Shown: positions 11,518-21,653, counted from the first letter of the stretch. The stretch is DNA of 64,000 nucleotides from Streptococcus sp. Marseille-P6264 (GCF_902460355.1 NZ_CABPTO010000006.1:98265-162264); one strand, 5' to 3'. Made by a program: numbers and translations. The notes: generated by a model from the sequence alone, not told the origin.

Positions 11518-11619
11518 ATTGATTGAGCAAATCGATTGTTATCATTCTTTGTTGATAGCTAGTTTCCCAGTTCTTCAACCTTCAGTTATAAAATATGATA
11601 AAATTTTAAGGAGAAAACC

Positions 11620-13569
11620 ATGATTAAGATTACTTTCCCAGATGGTGCTGTTCGTGAATTCGAATCTGGCGTGACTACTTTTGAAGTTGCACAAAGTATC
11701 AGCAATTCCCTAGCAAAAAAAGCCTTGGCTGGTAAATTTAACGGCAAACTCATCGACACGACTCGCGCTATCACTGAAGATGGAAGCATCGAAATCGTGA
11801 CACCTGATCACGAAGATGCCCTTCCAATCTTGCGCCACTCAGCGGCTCACTTGTTCGCCCAAGCAGCTCGTCGCCTCTTTCCAGATATTCACTTGGGTGT
11901 TGGTCCAGCGATTGAAGATGGCTTCTACTACGATACGGACAACACAGCTGGTCAAATCTCTAACGAAGACCTGCCTCGTATCGAAGAAGAAATGCAAAAA
12001 ATCGTCAAAGAAAACTTCCCATCTATTCGTGAGGAAGTTACTAAAGACGAGGCCCGTGAAATCTTCAAAAACGACCCTTACAAGTTAGAATTGATCGAGG
12101 AACACTCAGAAGATGAGGGTGGTTTGACCATCTACCGTCAGGGTGAATACGTGGACCTTTGCCGTGGACCTCACGTTCCATCAACAGGCCGTATCCAAAT
12201 CTTCCACCTTCTCCATGTAGCTGGTGCCTATTGGCGTGGGAATAGCGATAACGCCATGATGCAACGGATCTATGGTACAGCTTGGTTTGACAAGAAAGAT
12301 TTGAAGAACTATCTTCAAATGCGTGAAGAGGCCAAAGAACGTGACCACCGTAAACTTGGTAAAGAGCTTGACCTCTTCATGATTTCTCAAGAAGTTGGAC
12401 AAGGTTTGCCATTCTGGTTGCCAAATGGTGCGACAATCCGTCGTGAATTGGAACGCTATATTGTCGATAAGGAAATAGCTGCAGGCTACCAACACGTTTA
12501 CACTCCACCACTTGCCTCTGTGGAACTTTACAAGACTTCTGGTCACTGGGATCACTACCGTGAAGATATGTTCCCAACCATGGACATGGGTGACGGGGAA
12601 GAATTTGTCCTTCGTCCAATGAACTGCCCACACCACATTCAAGTCTTCAAACACCATGTTCACTCTTACCGTGAATTGCCAATCCGTATTGCTGAGATCG
12701 GAATGATGCACCGCTATGAAAAATCTGGTGCCCTCACAGGTCTTCAGCGTGTACGTGAAATGTCTCTCAACGACGGTCACCTCTTCGTTACCCCAGAACA
12801 AATCCAAGAAGAATTCCAGCGTGCTCTGCAGTTGATTATCGATGTTTATGAAGACTTCAACTTGACTGAATACCGCTTCCGTCTCTCTCTTCGCGACCCT
12901 CAAGATACTCACAAGTACTTTGATAACGATGAGATGTGGGAAAATGCCCAAACCATGCTTCGTGCTGCCCTTGATGAAATGGGTGTGGACTACTTTGAAT
13001 CCGAAGGTGAAGCAGCCTTCTACGGTCCAAAATTGGATATTCAGGTTAAAACTGCCCTTGGTAAAGAAGAAACACTTTCAACTATCCAGCTTGACTTCTT
13101 GCTTCCAGAACGCTTCGACCTCAAATACATCGGAGCTGATGGCGAAGAGCACCGTCCAGTTATGATTCACCGTGGTGTTATCTCAACCATGGAACGCTTC
13201 ACAGCTATCTTGATTGAAAACTACAAGGGTGCCTTCCCAACATGGCTGGCACCGCACCAAGTAACCCTCATCCCAGTATCTAACGAAAAACACGTGGACT
13301 ACGCTTGGGAAGTGGCTAAGAAACTCCGTGACCGTGGTGTCCGTGCAGACGTAGATGAGCGCAATGAAAAAATGCAGTTCAAGATCCGCGCTTCACAAAC
13401 TAGCAAAATTCCTTACCAATTGATCGTTGGAGACAAGGAAATGGAAGACGGAACAGTCAACGTTCGTCGCTATGGACAAAAAGAAACACAAACTGTTTCA
13501 GTTGATGAATTTGTTCAAGCTATCCTTGCTGATATTGCCAACAAATCACGCGTGGCTAAAGAAGATTAA
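11620..13569 (+). CDS. thrS: Threonyl-tRNA synthetase
   Basis: Class II synthetase charging tRNA-Thr. The 649-residue protein has the N-terminal TGS domain ([19 protein letters not shown]), the second additional editing domain with [21 protein letters not shown], the catalytic core (motif 2 region [19 protein letters not shown]; zinc ligands in [13 protein letters not shown]), motif 3 [11 protein letters not shown] and the anticodon-binding domain. AAGGAG stands six bases before the ATG. Regulation is expected from the Thr-type T-box about 540 bases upstream, but AT-rich -10-like sequence near 11594 may give a private promoter. Confidence 0.98.
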   Translation: MIKITFPDGAVREFESGVTTFEVAQSISNSLAKKALAGKFNGKLIDTTRAITEDGSIEIVTPDHEDALPILRHSAAHLFAQAARRLFPDIHLGVGPAIEDGFYYDTDNTAGQISNEDLPRIEEEMQKIVKENFPSIREEVTKDEAREIFKNDPYKLELIEEHSEDEGGLTIYRQGEYVDLCRGPHVPSTGRIQIFHLLHVAGAYWRGNSDNAMMQRIYGTAWFDKKDLKNYLQMREEAKERDHRKLGKELDLFMISQEVGQGLPFWLPNGATIRRELERYIVDKEIAAGYQHVYTPPLASVELYKTSGHWDHYREDMFPTMDMGDGEEFVLRPMNCPHHIQVFKHHVHSYRELPIRIAEIGMMHRYEKSGALTGLQRVREMSLNDGHLFVTPEQIQEEFQRALQLIIDVYEDFNLTEYRFRLSLRDPQDTHKYFDNDEMWENAQTMLRAALDEMGVDYFESEGEAAFYGPKLDIQVKTALGKEETLSTIQLDFLLPERFDLKYIGADGEEHRPVMIHRGVISTMERFTAILIENYKGAFPTWLAPHQVTLIPVSNEKHVDYAWEVAKKLRDRGVRADVDERNEKMQFKIRASQTSKIPYQLIVGDKEMEDGTVNVRRYGQKETQTVSVDEFVQAILADIANKSRVAKED

Positions 13570-13572
13570 AAT

Positions 13573-13626
13573 AAAAAAGGCAAATTCGATTGAGAGAGCT
13601 CCTCAATAGGCTTTGCCTTTTCATTT
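13573..13626 (+). terminator. Terminator of thrS
   Basis: AAAAAGGCAAA pairs with TTTGCCTTTT, and an inner hairpin ATTGAG/CTCAAT is nested within it. A T-rich tail follows. Confidence 0.85.
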
Positions 13627-13668
13627 TTTACAATTTTGTTAAACGTAACCCTCTCTCATCTCAGTGTT

Positions 13669-13697
13669 TTGTCTAATCCCATGAAAAATGATATAAT
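13669..13697 (+). promoter_or_regulatory. Promoter of the signal-peptidase-like gene
   Basis: TTGTCT, 17-base spacer, TATAAT with extended TGA. It is 24 bases ahead of the start codon. Confidence 0.75.
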
Positions 13698-13721
13698 AGA
13701 ATAAAAGGACAGGGGAGAGAG

Positions 13722-14279
13722 ATGTTAAAGAGAGATTTACTGAGAAATATTATCATTGTGACGGTATTTATTGCCATTCTGGTGGGGCTACGCTTGTTTG
13801 TCTATACACCTTATCGTATCACCAAGCAAGATGCCAATTCTTTCTTGGCGGAAAATGATTTGGTCTTGGCGGATAAGACAGCCAAGCTTGCTCGTGGGGA
13901 ATTTGCCCTCTATGAGGTCGATGGAAAAGAGTATGTCGGCCGTGTCATTGCTAAGGAAAATGACAAGGTGACCTATATGGATAACTTGCTGTATTTGAAC
14001 AATCAGGTGCAATCAGAGCAATATATCGAAAAGATGCGAGAGAAATATCTGGCTTCGGCTACCAGCACGGGCTATTATACCCACGATTTTTCTGTTGTTG
14101 ACTTAAAAGGAGCGACTTCTGATACCATCCCTAAAAATTCTTTTCTCATCTTGAATGATCGACGGGAAAATACCAAAGACAGTCGAGAATTTGGTCTGAT
14201 CAAAAAGGAGCAGATTAAGGGAATTGTAGAATTCCGTATTTCTCCCTTAAATAAATTTGGTTTTGTTGAAACAAAGTAG
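13722..14279 (+). CDS. Signal peptidase I-like protein lacking the Ser/Lys catalytic dyad
   Basis: The 185-residue protein has the S26 signal peptidase fold signs: one N-terminal membrane anchor (residues 7-26) and a clear box E (ILNDRRENTKDSREFG, residues 143-158). At the place of the nucleophile Ser (usually in SMxPTL) it reads DANSFLAENDLV, putting Asp37 there, and at the place of the general-base Lys (usually VKRVIG) it reads VGRVIA, putting Gly73 there. The same Asp/Gly replacement is known for SipA of streptococcal pilus islands, which works without peptidase chemistry. No pilus genes are in this window. The gene is monocistronic between its own promoter and terminator. It may act as a chaperone-like factor; that is inference. 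Confidence 0.8.
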   Translation: MLKRDLLRNIIIVTVFIAILVGLRLFVYTPYRITKQDANSFLAENDLVLADKTAKLARGEFALYEVDGKEYVGRVIAKENDKVTYMDNLLYLNNQVQSEQYIEKMREKYLASATSTGYYTHDFSVVDLKGATSDTIPKNSFLILNDRRENTKDSREFGLIKKEQIKGIVEFRISPLNKFGFVETK

Positions 14280-14284
14280 CAAAA

Positions 14285-14320
14285 AAACTAGGTTGGAATT
14301 TCCAGCCTAGTTTTCTTTTT
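14285..14320. terminator. Bidirectional terminator
   Basis: AAAACTAGGTTGG and CCAGCCTAGTTTTC form a 13-bp stem with A- and T-runs on both sides. It can end the plus-strand gene before it and the minus-strand gatD-side gene after it; the stop codon of the latter lies within it. Confidence 0.85.
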
Positions 14321-14564
14321 GAGATGTTTTAAGAATTTCTTTGGTTTTTTTAAGCTCTTTTTTCAGCGAGAAATTTTTTGACATGCTGATGAGAAAGGTC
14401 GTGACCGAGCCCAGGAGGACAGAGACCAAAATCAAAATGATTAAGGGAAGTTTAAAGCTGAAGAGGATAAAGCTAACATTGACGCTCTGCATATTTGCTA
14501 AGGAAATGCTAGCAACCAATAGGATGGTAATCAATAGAAGGATATAGTGTAATTTTTCTTTCAT
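14307..14564 (-). CDS. LapA-domain (DUF1049) membrane protein
   Basis: 85 residues with two hydrophobic segments (about 5-25 and 36-60) and a basic, Lys-rich cytoplasmic tail, the layout of LapA/DUF1049 proteins. The start ATG at 14564 follows GGGAGA with a seven-base spacing; a longer in-frame ATG at 14612 lies inside gatD and has no ribosome site. It is the last gene of the murT-gatD transcript, 13 bases after gatD. Role in Gram-positive bacteria unknown. Confidence 0.75.
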   Translation of the reverse strand: MKEKLHYILLLITILLVASISLANMQSVNVSFILFSFKLPLIILILVSVLLGSVTTFLISMSKNFSLKKELKKTKEILKTSQKEN

Positions 14565-14577
14565 AACGATCTCCCAA

Positions 14578-15363
14578 TTATTCAAATTCAGCCTTGCTCT
14601 TGATATCGCCATATTCTTCTTGAGTTTCTTGGGCTAGGATATCCTCATAAGCCGCCAGTTCAATGGCAGAGCCATACTTATTTTTCAGAGCAGTGGTTAC
14701 TAGACGGTAGGCCAAGTTCGCATTACGGGACAAGATGGGGCCATGGAAGTAGGAGCCAAAGACATTCTTATAATGAACACCTTCGCAACCATCCTCTTGG
14801 TTGTTGCCATTTCCATAGACGACTTTGCCCAGAGGTTTTTCGTCGTCGGAGAGGAAAGTCCGTCCTTGGTGATTTTCAAAGCCGTAGTAGGTCTCATTGA
14901 ATTCTTCGTTATGAATCTTAATGTCACCAATATAGCGATTCTTGACTTGGTTGAGAGTGTAGTGTCCCATGATACCCAGACCTTCGATTCGTCGACCAGA
15001 AGCTTCGATATAGTATTGGCCTAAGAGTTGGAAGCCACCGCAAATAGCTAGTACAACGCCGTTTTCATTGATAAAATTTTCCAAAGCTTCCTTTTTAGCT
15101 GGCAAGTCACGAGCCACAATCGTTTGCTCATAGTCTTGACCTCCGCCAAAGAAGACGATGTCATAGTTATCCTTATCAAAGTCATCCTCTAGGGAGACAA
15201 TATCGACCTCAACCCTAGCGCCTAGCTTTTCGGCCACATACTTGAGCATGAGGACATTGCCGTTGTCGCCATAGGTATTCATAAGGTCGCCGTAGAGATG
15301 AGCAATTTTTAAGTCATAGTGATAATCCTGGTTTTCAGGAGAAACGAGGGATCTATAAACCAT
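14578..15363 (-). CDS. gatD: Lipid II isoglutaminyl synthase, glutaminase subunit GatD
   Basis: GatD releases ammonia from glutamine for MurT, which amidates the D-glutamate of lipid II. The 261-residue class I amidotransferase has the nucleophile in AICGGFQ (Cys108) and the histidine in YFHGPIL near residue 213; the N-terminal half has [10 protein letters not shown]. The ATG overlaps the murT stop by one base (TAATG), implying coupled translation. Amidated lipid II is needed for efficient cross-linking and beta-lactam resistance in streptococci. Confidence 0.95.
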   Translation of the reverse strand: MVYRSLVSPENQDYHYDLKIAHLYGDLMNTYGDNGNVLMLKYVAEKLGARVEVDIVSLEDDFDKDNYDIVFFGGGQDYEQTIVARDLPAKKEALENFINENGVVLAICGGFQLLGQYYIEASGRRIEGLGIMGHYTLNQVKNRYIGDIKIHNEEFNETYYGFENHQGRTFLSDDEKPLGKVVYGNGNNQEDGCEGVHYKNVFGSYFHGPILSRNANLAYRLVTTALKNKYGSAIELAAYEDILAQETQEEYGDIKSKAEFE

Positions 15364-16706
15364 TAGTTCATCTCCTTTCTGATGACTTGTCGTTCTGCCA
15401 GCAACTCGCGGAATTCCAGCATAGCGGTATAAGTAGCTAGGATATAGGCGTGCTTGGTTTCTTGTTCTTCAATCAACTTAAAGACTGCTTCCAAATCTTT
15501 GACTTCGGTAATCTGATCTGCTGGATAACCCGTTACCCGCAGTCGACGAGCAATCTCTGAGTGGCGCACACCACCTGCAATGACCTGAGGAATATTCATC
15601 TCTAGAATTTTCTCAAAATTAGCATCCCAGATCCAGCTAGTATCAATACCGTCCGCATAGTTGGCATTGAGCAGGACAGATAGGCTAAAATCAAAAGGTG
15701 CCAGCTCAATCATTTCCAAGGCTTGGGTAGCTCCGACCGGATTTTTGATCAAGACCAAGGTACATTCCTTATCGCCGATTTTGAAAGTTTCTTGACGACC
15801 AAAGACAGCCCGGCTCTTGTCAAAGCCAGCCTTGATGGTAGCCGGCTCAACTCCGAAGAACTGAGCAACTGACACAGCGGCCAAGGCATTGTAGATATTG
15901 TAGAGACCGCCGATATTGATCTGATAGTCTTGCCCATCAATGGTAAAGGCAGAGCGATTGTGCTCAAGTGTCTTGAGAGTGGTCAGGCTATAGTCTAGCT
16001 TAGGACGCTTGAAGCCGCAGTCTTCACAGATATAAGCTCCTAGATTTGCATAAGTATTGAGCTCGTACTTGAGGATATGCTCGCACTTAGGACAGAGGAT
16101 GCCCTCTGTATTGTAGTGGGCTAGCTTAGGTTGACTTTTCTCCGTGTCAAATCCATAGTAGCGGACAGGATTCTTCAGGCTGACCGAGTTAAAGAGCGGG
16201 CTGTCACCATTCATCAGTACAGTCGCTTCAGGCACTTTTGCAGCAGCATCCAAAATCATCTGGTAGGTCGTGTAGATCTCACCGTAGCGGTCCATTTGAT
16301 CACGGAAAATATTGGTAAAGACGAAGAGGCTAGGCTTGATGTAATCACAAATCCGAGACAGGCTGGCTTCATCTATTTCCAGCACAGCGATATTTTTGCC
16401 AGATTTGCCTTTCTTAGCGGTTAGGAAGGTTGTGGTAATCCCCGTAATCATATTGGCGCCGCTGGGATTGGTCACCACTTCGCCAAAAGCTTCCTTGAGA
16501 ATGCCTACTGTCAAAGCTGTAGTCAGCGTTTTTCCGTTTGTTCCTGTAATAACCACAACTTCGTAGTTCTTGGCCAAGTTTTGCAGAATGTTTTTGTCAA
16601 ATGTGAGGGCAACTTTCCCTGGCAGAGTCGAGCCGCGTCCCATTTTGCTGAGAACAAAGTGAGAGGACTTGCCTGCCAAGAGGCCCAATGCTGTATTTAT
16701 CTTCAT
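15363..16706 (-). CDS. murT: Lipid II isoglutaminyl synthase, Mur ligase subunit MurT
   Basis: The 447-residue protein has the Mur ligase P-loop [13 protein letters not shown], a four-cysteine zinc ribbon (CPKC at about 205, CEDC about 20 residues later) characteristic of MurT, and the C-terminal DUF1727 region that binds GatD. It activates the alpha-carboxyl of D-Glu2 with ATP. No Shine-Dalgarno is seen; the best promoter ends seven bases from the ATG. It is divergent from cdaA. Confidence 0.95.
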   Translation of the reverse strand: MKINTALGLLAGKSSHFVLSKMGRGSTLPGKVALTFDKNILQNLAKNYEVVVITGTNGKTLTTALTVGILKEAFGEVVTNPSGANMITGITTTFLTAKKGKSGKNIAVLEIDEASLSRICDYIKPSLFVFTNIFRDQMDRYGEIYTTYQMILDAAAKVPEATVLMNGDSPLFNSVSLKNPVRYYGFDTEKSQPKLAHYNTEGILCPKCEHILKYELNTYANLGAYICEDCGFKRPKLDYSLTTLKTLEHNRSAFTIDGQDYQINIGGLYNIYNALAAVSVAQFFGVEPATIKAGFDKSRAVFGRQETFKIGDKECTLVLIKNPVGATQALEMIELAPFDFSLSVLLNANYADGIDTSWIWDANFEKILEMNIPQVIAGGVRHSEIARRLRVTGYPADQITEVKDLEAVFKLIEEQETKHAYILATYTAMLEFRELLAERQVIRKEMN

Positions 16707-16713
16707 AAGAAAT

Positions 16714-16722
16714 ATTTTATCA
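16714..16722 (-). promoter_or_regulatory. Promoter of murT-gatD (possibly leaderless)
   Basis: On the minus strand TGATAAAAT (extended -10) ends seven bases before the murT ATG, so the message would start at about the A of the start codon. No ribosome site is visible. Confidence 0.5.
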
Positions 16723-16762
16723 TAAAAAAGTAAAGAAGGTTACAGAAAAATATCCTTAAAAG

Positions 16763-16771
16763 TGATATAAT
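16763..16771 (+). promoter_or_regulatory. Extended -10 promoter of cdaA-cdaR-glmM
   Basis: TGATATAAT, 42 bases upstream of the cdaA ATG, in the divergent murT-cdaA spacer. Confidence 0.65.
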
Positions 16772-16813
16772 GGTTGAGAACTGTTTGTTTTTGACTGGGA
16801 GGGCCACTATGCA

Positions 16814-17671
16814 ATGAACTTTCAACAATTAACCAATCTCCAATACTGGGCTAATGTATTCAGTAATCCTTGGAATATTTTAATCAACATTATTGATATT
16901 GCTTTAGTCACCTGGATTTTATATCATTTTACTAAAGCAATTGCCGGGACTAAAATTATGATTCTGGTTCGAGGAGTGCTCTTCTTCATCTTGGCACAGT
17001 TTTTAGCGAATATTATTGGTTTGACGACCATTTCATGGTTGATCAATCAGGTTATTACCTACGGGGTCATTGCGGCGGTGGTGATTTTCTCGCCTGAGAT
17101 TCGGACTGGTCTCGAAAAGTTGGGTAGAGCGACCGAGATTTTTTCAGCCACGCCAGTCAGCAGCGAGGAGAAATTGATTCAAGCCTTTGTTAAGGCAGTA
17201 GCTTACATGAGTCCGCGTAAGATCGGTGCCTTGGTGGCTATTCAGGGCGCTCGAACGTTGCAGGAATACATTGCAACGGGAATCCCACTGGATGCGGATA
17301 TCTCTGGGGAACTGTTGATCAATATTTTCATTCCTAATACGCCTCTGCATGATGGGGCGGTTATTATCAAAGATAATAAGATTGCTGCTTCGTGTGCCTA
17401 TTTGCCGCTTACAGAAAGCACAGGTATTTCCAAGGAATTTGGGACTCGTCACCGGGCTGCGATTGGCCTTTCAGAAGTTTCAGATGCCTTTACTTTTGTC
17501 GTGTCTGAGGAGACAGGCGGTATCTCTACGACACATAATGGAGTCTTCAAGCATGACTTGAGTTTGAGCGAGTTCGAATCACAACTGCGGGAAGTTCTCT
17601 TATCAGACAAGCATGAGAAAATGAGCCTAAAGAATCGTATCCTAGGAGGATGGAAGAATGAAAGAAAGTAA
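16814..17671 (+). CDS. cdaA: Diadenylate cyclase CdaA
   Basis: CdaA makes the second messenger c-di-AMP from two ATP at the membrane. The 285-residue protein has three N-terminal membrane helices (about residues 18-40, 48-68, 73-93) and a DAC domain with LHDGAVII (DGA at 180-182) and TRHRAAIG (RHR at 212-214). The start at 16814 shares bases with an upstream ATG CAA TGA, a two-codon open frame placed closer to the GGGAGGG ribosome site. It overlaps cdaR by 14 bases; the order cdaA-cdaR-glmM is conserved in Firmicutes. A phosphodiesterase of this pathway lies at 22148-23083. Confidence 0.97.
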   Translation: MNFQQLTNLQYWANVFSNPWNILINIIDIALVTWILYHFTKAIAGTKIMILVRGVLFFILAQFLANIIGLTTISWLINQVITYGVIAAVVIFSPEIRTGLEKLGRATEIFSATPVSSEEKLIQAFVKAVAYMSPRKIGALVAIQGARTLQEYIATGIPLDADISGELLINIFIPNTPLHDGAVIIKDNKIAASCAYLPLTESTGISKEFGTRHRAAIGLSEVSDAFTFVVSEETGGISTTHNGVFKHDLSLSEFESQLREVLLSDKHEKMSLKNRILGGWKNERK

Positions 17672-18407
17672 AAAAATTCTCTATATTATCTCCTCCATAT
17701 TTTTTGCTTTGGTTTTGTTTATTTATGCGACGTCCAGTAGTTTTCAAAATAGTATCAGCATTCGCCAAGTGACCTCGGAAACTTACAGCAATACGATTTC
17801 TAATGTCCCGATTGATATCAAGTATGATAGTGAACGGTACTTCATTAGTGGCTTCACTTCCGAAGCTAGCGTTGTTTTGACGGGTTCTAATAGAGTGGCT
17901 TTAAGTAGCGAAATGCAGGAAAGTACACGGAAGTTCCATGTGGTAGCGGATTTATCCAATGCATCAGAAGGAACAGTCGAAGTGCAGCTGAAAGTCGAAA
18001 ATCTACCTAGCGGCCTGTCTGCTACGGTTAATCCGCAAAAAATTTCAGTCAAGATAGGTAAAAAAGCAAGCAAGAAAGTGCCAGTGAAGTATCTCATCAC
18101 AGGCAGTCAGGTTGCAGAAGATATCTCTATCACAAATGTGAGCTTGGAGCACGAAGAAGTTACAGTGACAAGCGATGAAGAAACTTTGGAAAAAGTTAAT
18201 CATGTCGCAGCAGTCTTACCAAGCAATGTCACTATTTCAGGAAATTATAGTGGGGTAGCCTCCTTGCAGGCCATGGATGCCAATGGGAATGTTTTGCCAA
18301 GTGTTGTGACACCGTTTGAAACAACGATGAAAGTTACGACCAAAACCACACATTCGAATTCGTCAAGCTCCAAATCGAGCTCAAGTTCGAATTCATCTAG
18401 TAAATAA
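17658..18407 (+). CDS. cdaR: CdaA regulatory protein (YbbR-domain protein)
   Basis: 249 residues: one N-terminal membrane anchor (residues 7-25), then extracellular YbbR repeats, and a low-complexity Ser/Lys tail (the last 20 residues are mostly serine). CdaR binds and modulates CdaA at the membrane. AGGAGGA precedes the ATG, which lies inside the end of cdaA in another frame. Confidence 0.9.
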   Translation: MKESKKILYIISSIFFALVLFIYATSSSFQNSISIRQVTSETYSNTISNVPIDIKYDSERYFISGFTSEASVVLTGSNRVALSSEMQESTRKFHVVADLSNASEGTVEVQLKVENLPSGLSATVNPQKISVKIGKKASKKVPVKYLITGSQVAEDISITNVSLEHEEVTVTSDEETLEKVNHVAAVLPSNVTISGNYSGVASLQAMDANGNVLPSVVTPFETTMKVTTKTTHSNSSSSKSSSSSNSSSK

Positions 18408-18436
18408 ATGCAAGATTTGAAAGGAAAATTTTAAAA

Positions 18437-19789
18437 ATGGGTAAATATTTTGGAACCGATGGTGTTCGTGGAGAAGCCAATGTGGAATTGACGCCGGAAT
18501 TGGCCTTTAAACTGGGCCGTTTTGGTGGGTATGTTCTGAGCCAACACGAAAGTGAAGTTCCTCGAGTGTTTGTTGGCCGTGATACACGCATTTCGGGAGA
18601 AATGCTGGAAAGTGCCTTGATTGCAGGTCTGCTTTCTGTGGGGATTCACGTCTACAAACTTGGTGTGATTGCTACTCCAGGTGTTGCTTACTTGGTTAAA
18701 TCCGAAAAAGCTAGCGCGGGTGTCATGATTTCAGCTAGCCACAATCCTGCTCTCGATAACGGCATCAAATTCTTTGGTGGCGATGGTTATAAACTGGATG
18801 ATGAGCGCGAGCTTGAAATCGAAGCTTTGCTGGACGCAGTAGAAGATACCCTTCCACGTCCAAGTGCAGAGGGCTTAGGAAAAGTCGTGGACTATCCAGA
18901 AGGTCTGCGTAAGTACCAACAATATATCGTGTCAACTGGTTTAGATCTTGAAGGAATGCATGTTGCCCTTGATACGGCAAATGGCGCTGCTTCAACTAGT
19001 GCCCGTCAAATTTTTGCTGATTTGGGTGCCCAGCTGACTGTTATCGGAGAAAATCCAGATGGCCTCAACATTAACTTAAATGTAGGCTCTACTCATCCAG
19101 AAGGCTTACAAGAAACAGTCCGTGAATCAGGGGCGGCAATTGGACTCGCTTTTGATGGCGACAGTGACCGATTGATTGCCGTTGATGAAAATGGCGATAT
19201 TGTAGATGGTGACAAGATTATGTACATCATCGGCAAGCATCTGTCTGAAAAAGGCCAATTGGCTCAAAATACAATTGTGACTACCGTTATGTCCAACCTT
19301 GGTTTCCATAAAGCCTTAGAGCGCGAAGGCATCAATAAAGTAGTGACTGCCGTTGGTGATCGCTATGTGGTAGAAGAAATGCGCAAGAACGGTTATAATC
19401 TAGGTGGCGAGCAATCTGGACATGTTATTATCATGGATTATAATACCACTGGTGATGGTCAATTGTCAGCGGTACAATTAACCAAAGTGATGAAAGAAAC
19501 TGGCAAGAGCTTGTCTGAACTTGCGGCAGAAGTGACCATTTACCCACAAAAATTGGTCAATATCCGTGTCGAAAATGCCATGAAAGATAAGGCAATGGAA
19601 GTAGCAGCCATCAGAGCCATTATTGAAAAAATGGAAATTGAAATGGCAGGAAACGGCCGTATCCTTGTCCGCCCAAGTGGGACAGAACCGCTTCTGCGTG
19701 TCATGGCTGAAGCGCCAACTCACGAAGAAGTGGACTATTATGTGGACACAATTGCGGATGTCGTCCGTGCTGAAATTGGTATCGAATAA
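18437..19789 (+). CDS. glmM: Phosphoglucosamine mutase
   Basis: GlmM turns glucosamine-6-phosphate into glucosamine-1-phosphate for UDP-GlcNAc and peptidoglycan. The 450-residue protein starts [15 protein letters not shown], has the phosphoserine loop [11 protein letters not shown] (Ser101), the metal loop FDGDSDR and the phosphate-binding [12 protein letters not shown] near the end. GlmM also binds CdaA and lowers its activity in several Firmicutes, which fits the operon. Confidence 0.98.
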   Translation: MGKYFGTDGVRGEANVELTPELAFKLGRFGGYVLSQHESEVPRVFVGRDTRISGEMLESALIAGLLSVGIHVYKLGVIATPGVAYLVKSEKASAGVMISASHNPALDNGIKFFGGDGYKLDDERELEIEALLDAVEDTLPRPSAEGLGKVVDYPEGLRKYQQYIVSTGLDLEGMHVALDTANGAASTSARQIFADLGAQLTVIGENPDGLNINLNVGSTHPEGLQETVRESGAAIGLAFDGDSDRLIAVDENGDIVDGDKIMYIIGKHLSEKGQLAQNTIVTTVMSNLGFHKALEREGINKVVTAVGDRYVVEEMRKNGYNLGGEQSGHVIIMDYNTTGDGQLSAVQLTKVMKETGKSLSELAAEVTIYPQKLVNIRVENAMKDKAMEVAAIRAIIEKMEIEMAGNGRILVRPSGTEPLLRVMAEAPTHEEVDYYVDTIADVVRAEIGIE

Positions 19790-19795
19790 AAGTCA

Positions 19796-19845
19796 AAAGA
19801 TTGGAGAAGCCTCCTATTTGGAGTGAGTTTTTCAATCTTTTTAAA
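19796..19845 (+). terminator. Probable terminator of glmM
   Basis: AAAAGATTG pairs with CAATCTTTTT around a 28-base loop that contains its own small CTCC/GGAG hairpin. Confidence 0.6.
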
Positions 19846-19923
19846 TTATTTTCATAAATATCCTTTAGAATTCTTTGGCTAATAGAGCAAAATCTCTCTT
19901 TTTCTTTTTCATCTCGTAAATAT

Positions 19924-19952
19924 TTGAAAAAGTATGCTAATCGTGTTAAAAT
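19924..19952 (+). promoter_or_regulatory. Promoter of the small DUF4044 gene
   Basis: TTGAAA, 17-base spacer, TAAAAT with extended TGT. Confidence 0.65.
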
Positions 19953-19984
19953 ATAGGGAGTAATCTAGGAATTGAGGTAATAAA

Positions 19985-20113
19985 GTGGCTTTTGGAGATA
20001 ATGGACAACGTAAAAAAACTGGATTTGAAAAATTGACAATGCTGGTCGTGGTAATCATGTTACTTGTAACGATTGGTGCAATTTTTGCACAAGCTATCGG
20101 CGTAATCTTCTAA
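19985..20113 (+). CDS. DUF4044-type small membrane protein (42 aa)
   Basis: The reading frame starts at GTG and encodes MAFGDNGQRKKTGFEKLTML, then one hydrophobic helix, ending QAIGVIF. This matches the short DUF4044 family of lactic acid bacteria: a basic N-terminus followed by a single membrane span. GAGGT stands nine bases before the GTG. The gene has its own promoter and a terminator five bases after the stop, so it is an independent small unit. Role unknown. Confidence 0.8.
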   Translation: MAFGDNGQRKKTGFEKLTMLVVVIMLLVTIGAIFAQAIGVIF

Positions 20114-20117
20114 TCCT

Positions 20118-20139
20118 AAACGCTGCAAGGCGTTTTTTT
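20118..20139 (+). terminator. Terminator of the DUF4044 gene
   Basis: AAACGC, loop TGCAAG, GCGTTTTTTT. Confidence 0.85.
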
Positions 20140-20165
20140 AGAGTAAAAAAGAAGCGAGAATTTAT

Positions 20166-21476
20166 ATGAGTATGTTTTTAGATACAGCCAAGATTCAGGT
20201 CAAGGCTGGCAAGGGCGGCGACGGCATGGTGGCTTTTCGCCGAGAAAAATATGTACCCAATGGCGGACCTTGGGGCGGCGATGGCGGCCGTGGTGGCGAT
20301 GTGATTTTTGTCGTGGATGAAGGTCTGCGCACCTTGATGGATTTCCGTTACAATCGTCATTTCAAGGCTCAATCAGGTGAAAAAGGAATGACTAAGGGAA
20401 TGCATGGTCGAGGAGCGGAGGATTTGATTGTCCGTGTACCACAGGGGACGACTGTGCGTGATGCTGAAACTGGCAAGGTCATTACGGATTTGATTGAACA
20501 CGGTCAACGTTTCGTCGTAGCGCATGGCGGTCGTGGCGGTCGTGGCAATATTCGCTTTGCTACACCTAAAAATCCTGCTCCTGAGATTTCTGAAAATGGG
20601 GAGCCGGGTCAGGAAAGAGAATTACTGCTGGAGCTAAAAGTGCTGGCCGATGTTGGTTTGGTTGGTTTTCCTTCGGTTGGCAAATCAACCCTTCTGAGTG
20701 TGATTACATCAGCTAAGCCAAAAATCGGAGCCTATCACTTTACTACGATTGTTCCTAATCTGGGCATGGTTCGGACTCAGTCTGGAGAATCTTTTGCTGT
20801 AGCCGATCTACCAGGTTTGATCGAAGGAGCCAGTCAGGGAGTGGGCCTAGGTACCCAGTTTCTTCGACATATTGAGCGGACACGGGTCATTTTGCATGTT
20901 ATTGATATGTCTGCTAGTGAGGGACGCGATCCTTATGAGGATTACCTTGCGATCAATAAGGAATTGGAATCCTATAATTTGCGCTTGATGGAACGGCCGC
21001 AGATCATTGTAGCCAACAAGATGGATATGCCTGATAGCGCAGAAAACTTGAAAGAATTCAAGAAAAAACTAGCTGCCAACTATGATGAATTTGAAGAGTT
21101 ACCACAGATTTTCCCTATTTCTAGTCTGACCAAGCAGGGACTTGCCACGCTCTTGGATGCGACGGCTGAGCTGCTGGATAAGACACCTGAGTTTCTGCTT
21201 TATGAAGAATCCGATATGGAAGACGAGGCTTATTATGGCTTTGATGAAGAAGCACCAGCCTTCGAAATCTCCCGTGATGATGATGCTACATGGGTACTTT
21301 CAGGTGATAAACTAGAAAAACTCTTTACAATGACCAACTTTGACCGCGATGAGTCCATCATGAAATTCTCCCGTCAGTTGCGCGGTATGGGCGTTGACGA
21401 AGCACTTCGTGCGCGTGGTGCCAAGGACGGAGATCTGGTTCGCATCGGTAAGTTTGAGTTTGAATTTGTTGACTAA
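20166..21476 (+). CDS. obg: GTPase Obg
   Basis: Ribosome-assembly GTPase. 436 residues: glycine-rich Obg fold ([14 protein letters not shown]), GTP-binding domain with G1 [10 protein letters not shown]3 DLPGLIEGA and G4 NKMD, and the C-terminal OCT domain typical of Firmicutes. Start ATG 20166 gives [12 protein letters not shown] 20172 would give MFLDTAK, the usual family N-terminus, and cannot be excluded. Followed after 11 bases by a small gene. Confidence 0.97.
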   Translation: MSMFLDTAKIQVKAGKGGDGMVAFRREKYVPNGGPWGGDGGRGGDVIFVVDEGLRTLMDFRYNRHFKAQSGEKGMTKGMHGRGAEDLIVRVPQGTTVRDAETGKVITDLIEHGQRFVVAHGGRGGRGNIRFATPKNPAPEISENGEPGQERELLLELKVLADVGLVGFPSVGKSTLLSVITSAKPKIGAYHFTTIVPNLGMVRTQSGESFAVADLPGLIEGASQGVGLGTQFLRHIERTRVILHVIDMSASEGRDPYEDYLAINKELESYNLRLMERPQIIVANKMDMPDSAENLKEFKKKLAANYDEFEELPQIFPISSLTKQGLATLLDATAELLDKTPEFLLYEESDMEDEAYYGFDEEAPAFEISRDDDATWVLSGDKLEKLFTMTNFDRDESIMKFSRQLRGMGVDEALRARGAKDGDLVRIGKFEFEFVD

Positions 21477-21487
21477 GGAGATATGTA

Positions 21488-21643
21488 ATGGGTGATAAAC
21501 CGATATCTTTTCGAGATGAAAATGGCAACTTTGTCTCAGCAGCAGATGTTTGGAATGCAAAAAAGCTGGAAGAACTATTCAACCGGCTGAATCCAAATCG
21601 CAAACTTCGCCTTGAGCGAGAAAAATTGAAAGAAGATCAATAA
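21488..21643 (+). CDS. Conserved small streptococcal protein (51 aa)
   Basis: The frame encodes MGDKPISFRDENGNFVSAAD, a tryptophan-containing middle (VWNAKKLEELFNRLNP) and a basic C-terminus (RKLRLEREKLKEDQ). TAAGGAG, overlapping the obg stop, lies nine bases ahead of the ATG. No membrane segment. I recall similar short proteins in other streptococci but know no function. It is co-transcribed with obg and followed by a terminator. Confidence 0.8.
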   Translation: MGDKPISFRDENGNFVSAADVWNAKKLEELFNRLNPNRKLRLEREKLKEDQ

Positions 21644-21653
21644 TTGAAACCAG

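Noticed and set aside
14307..14612. Longer form of the LapA-domain protein starting inside gatD
   Set aside because: A clear GGGAGA site precedes ATG 14564, and the extra residues are polar and not family-like.
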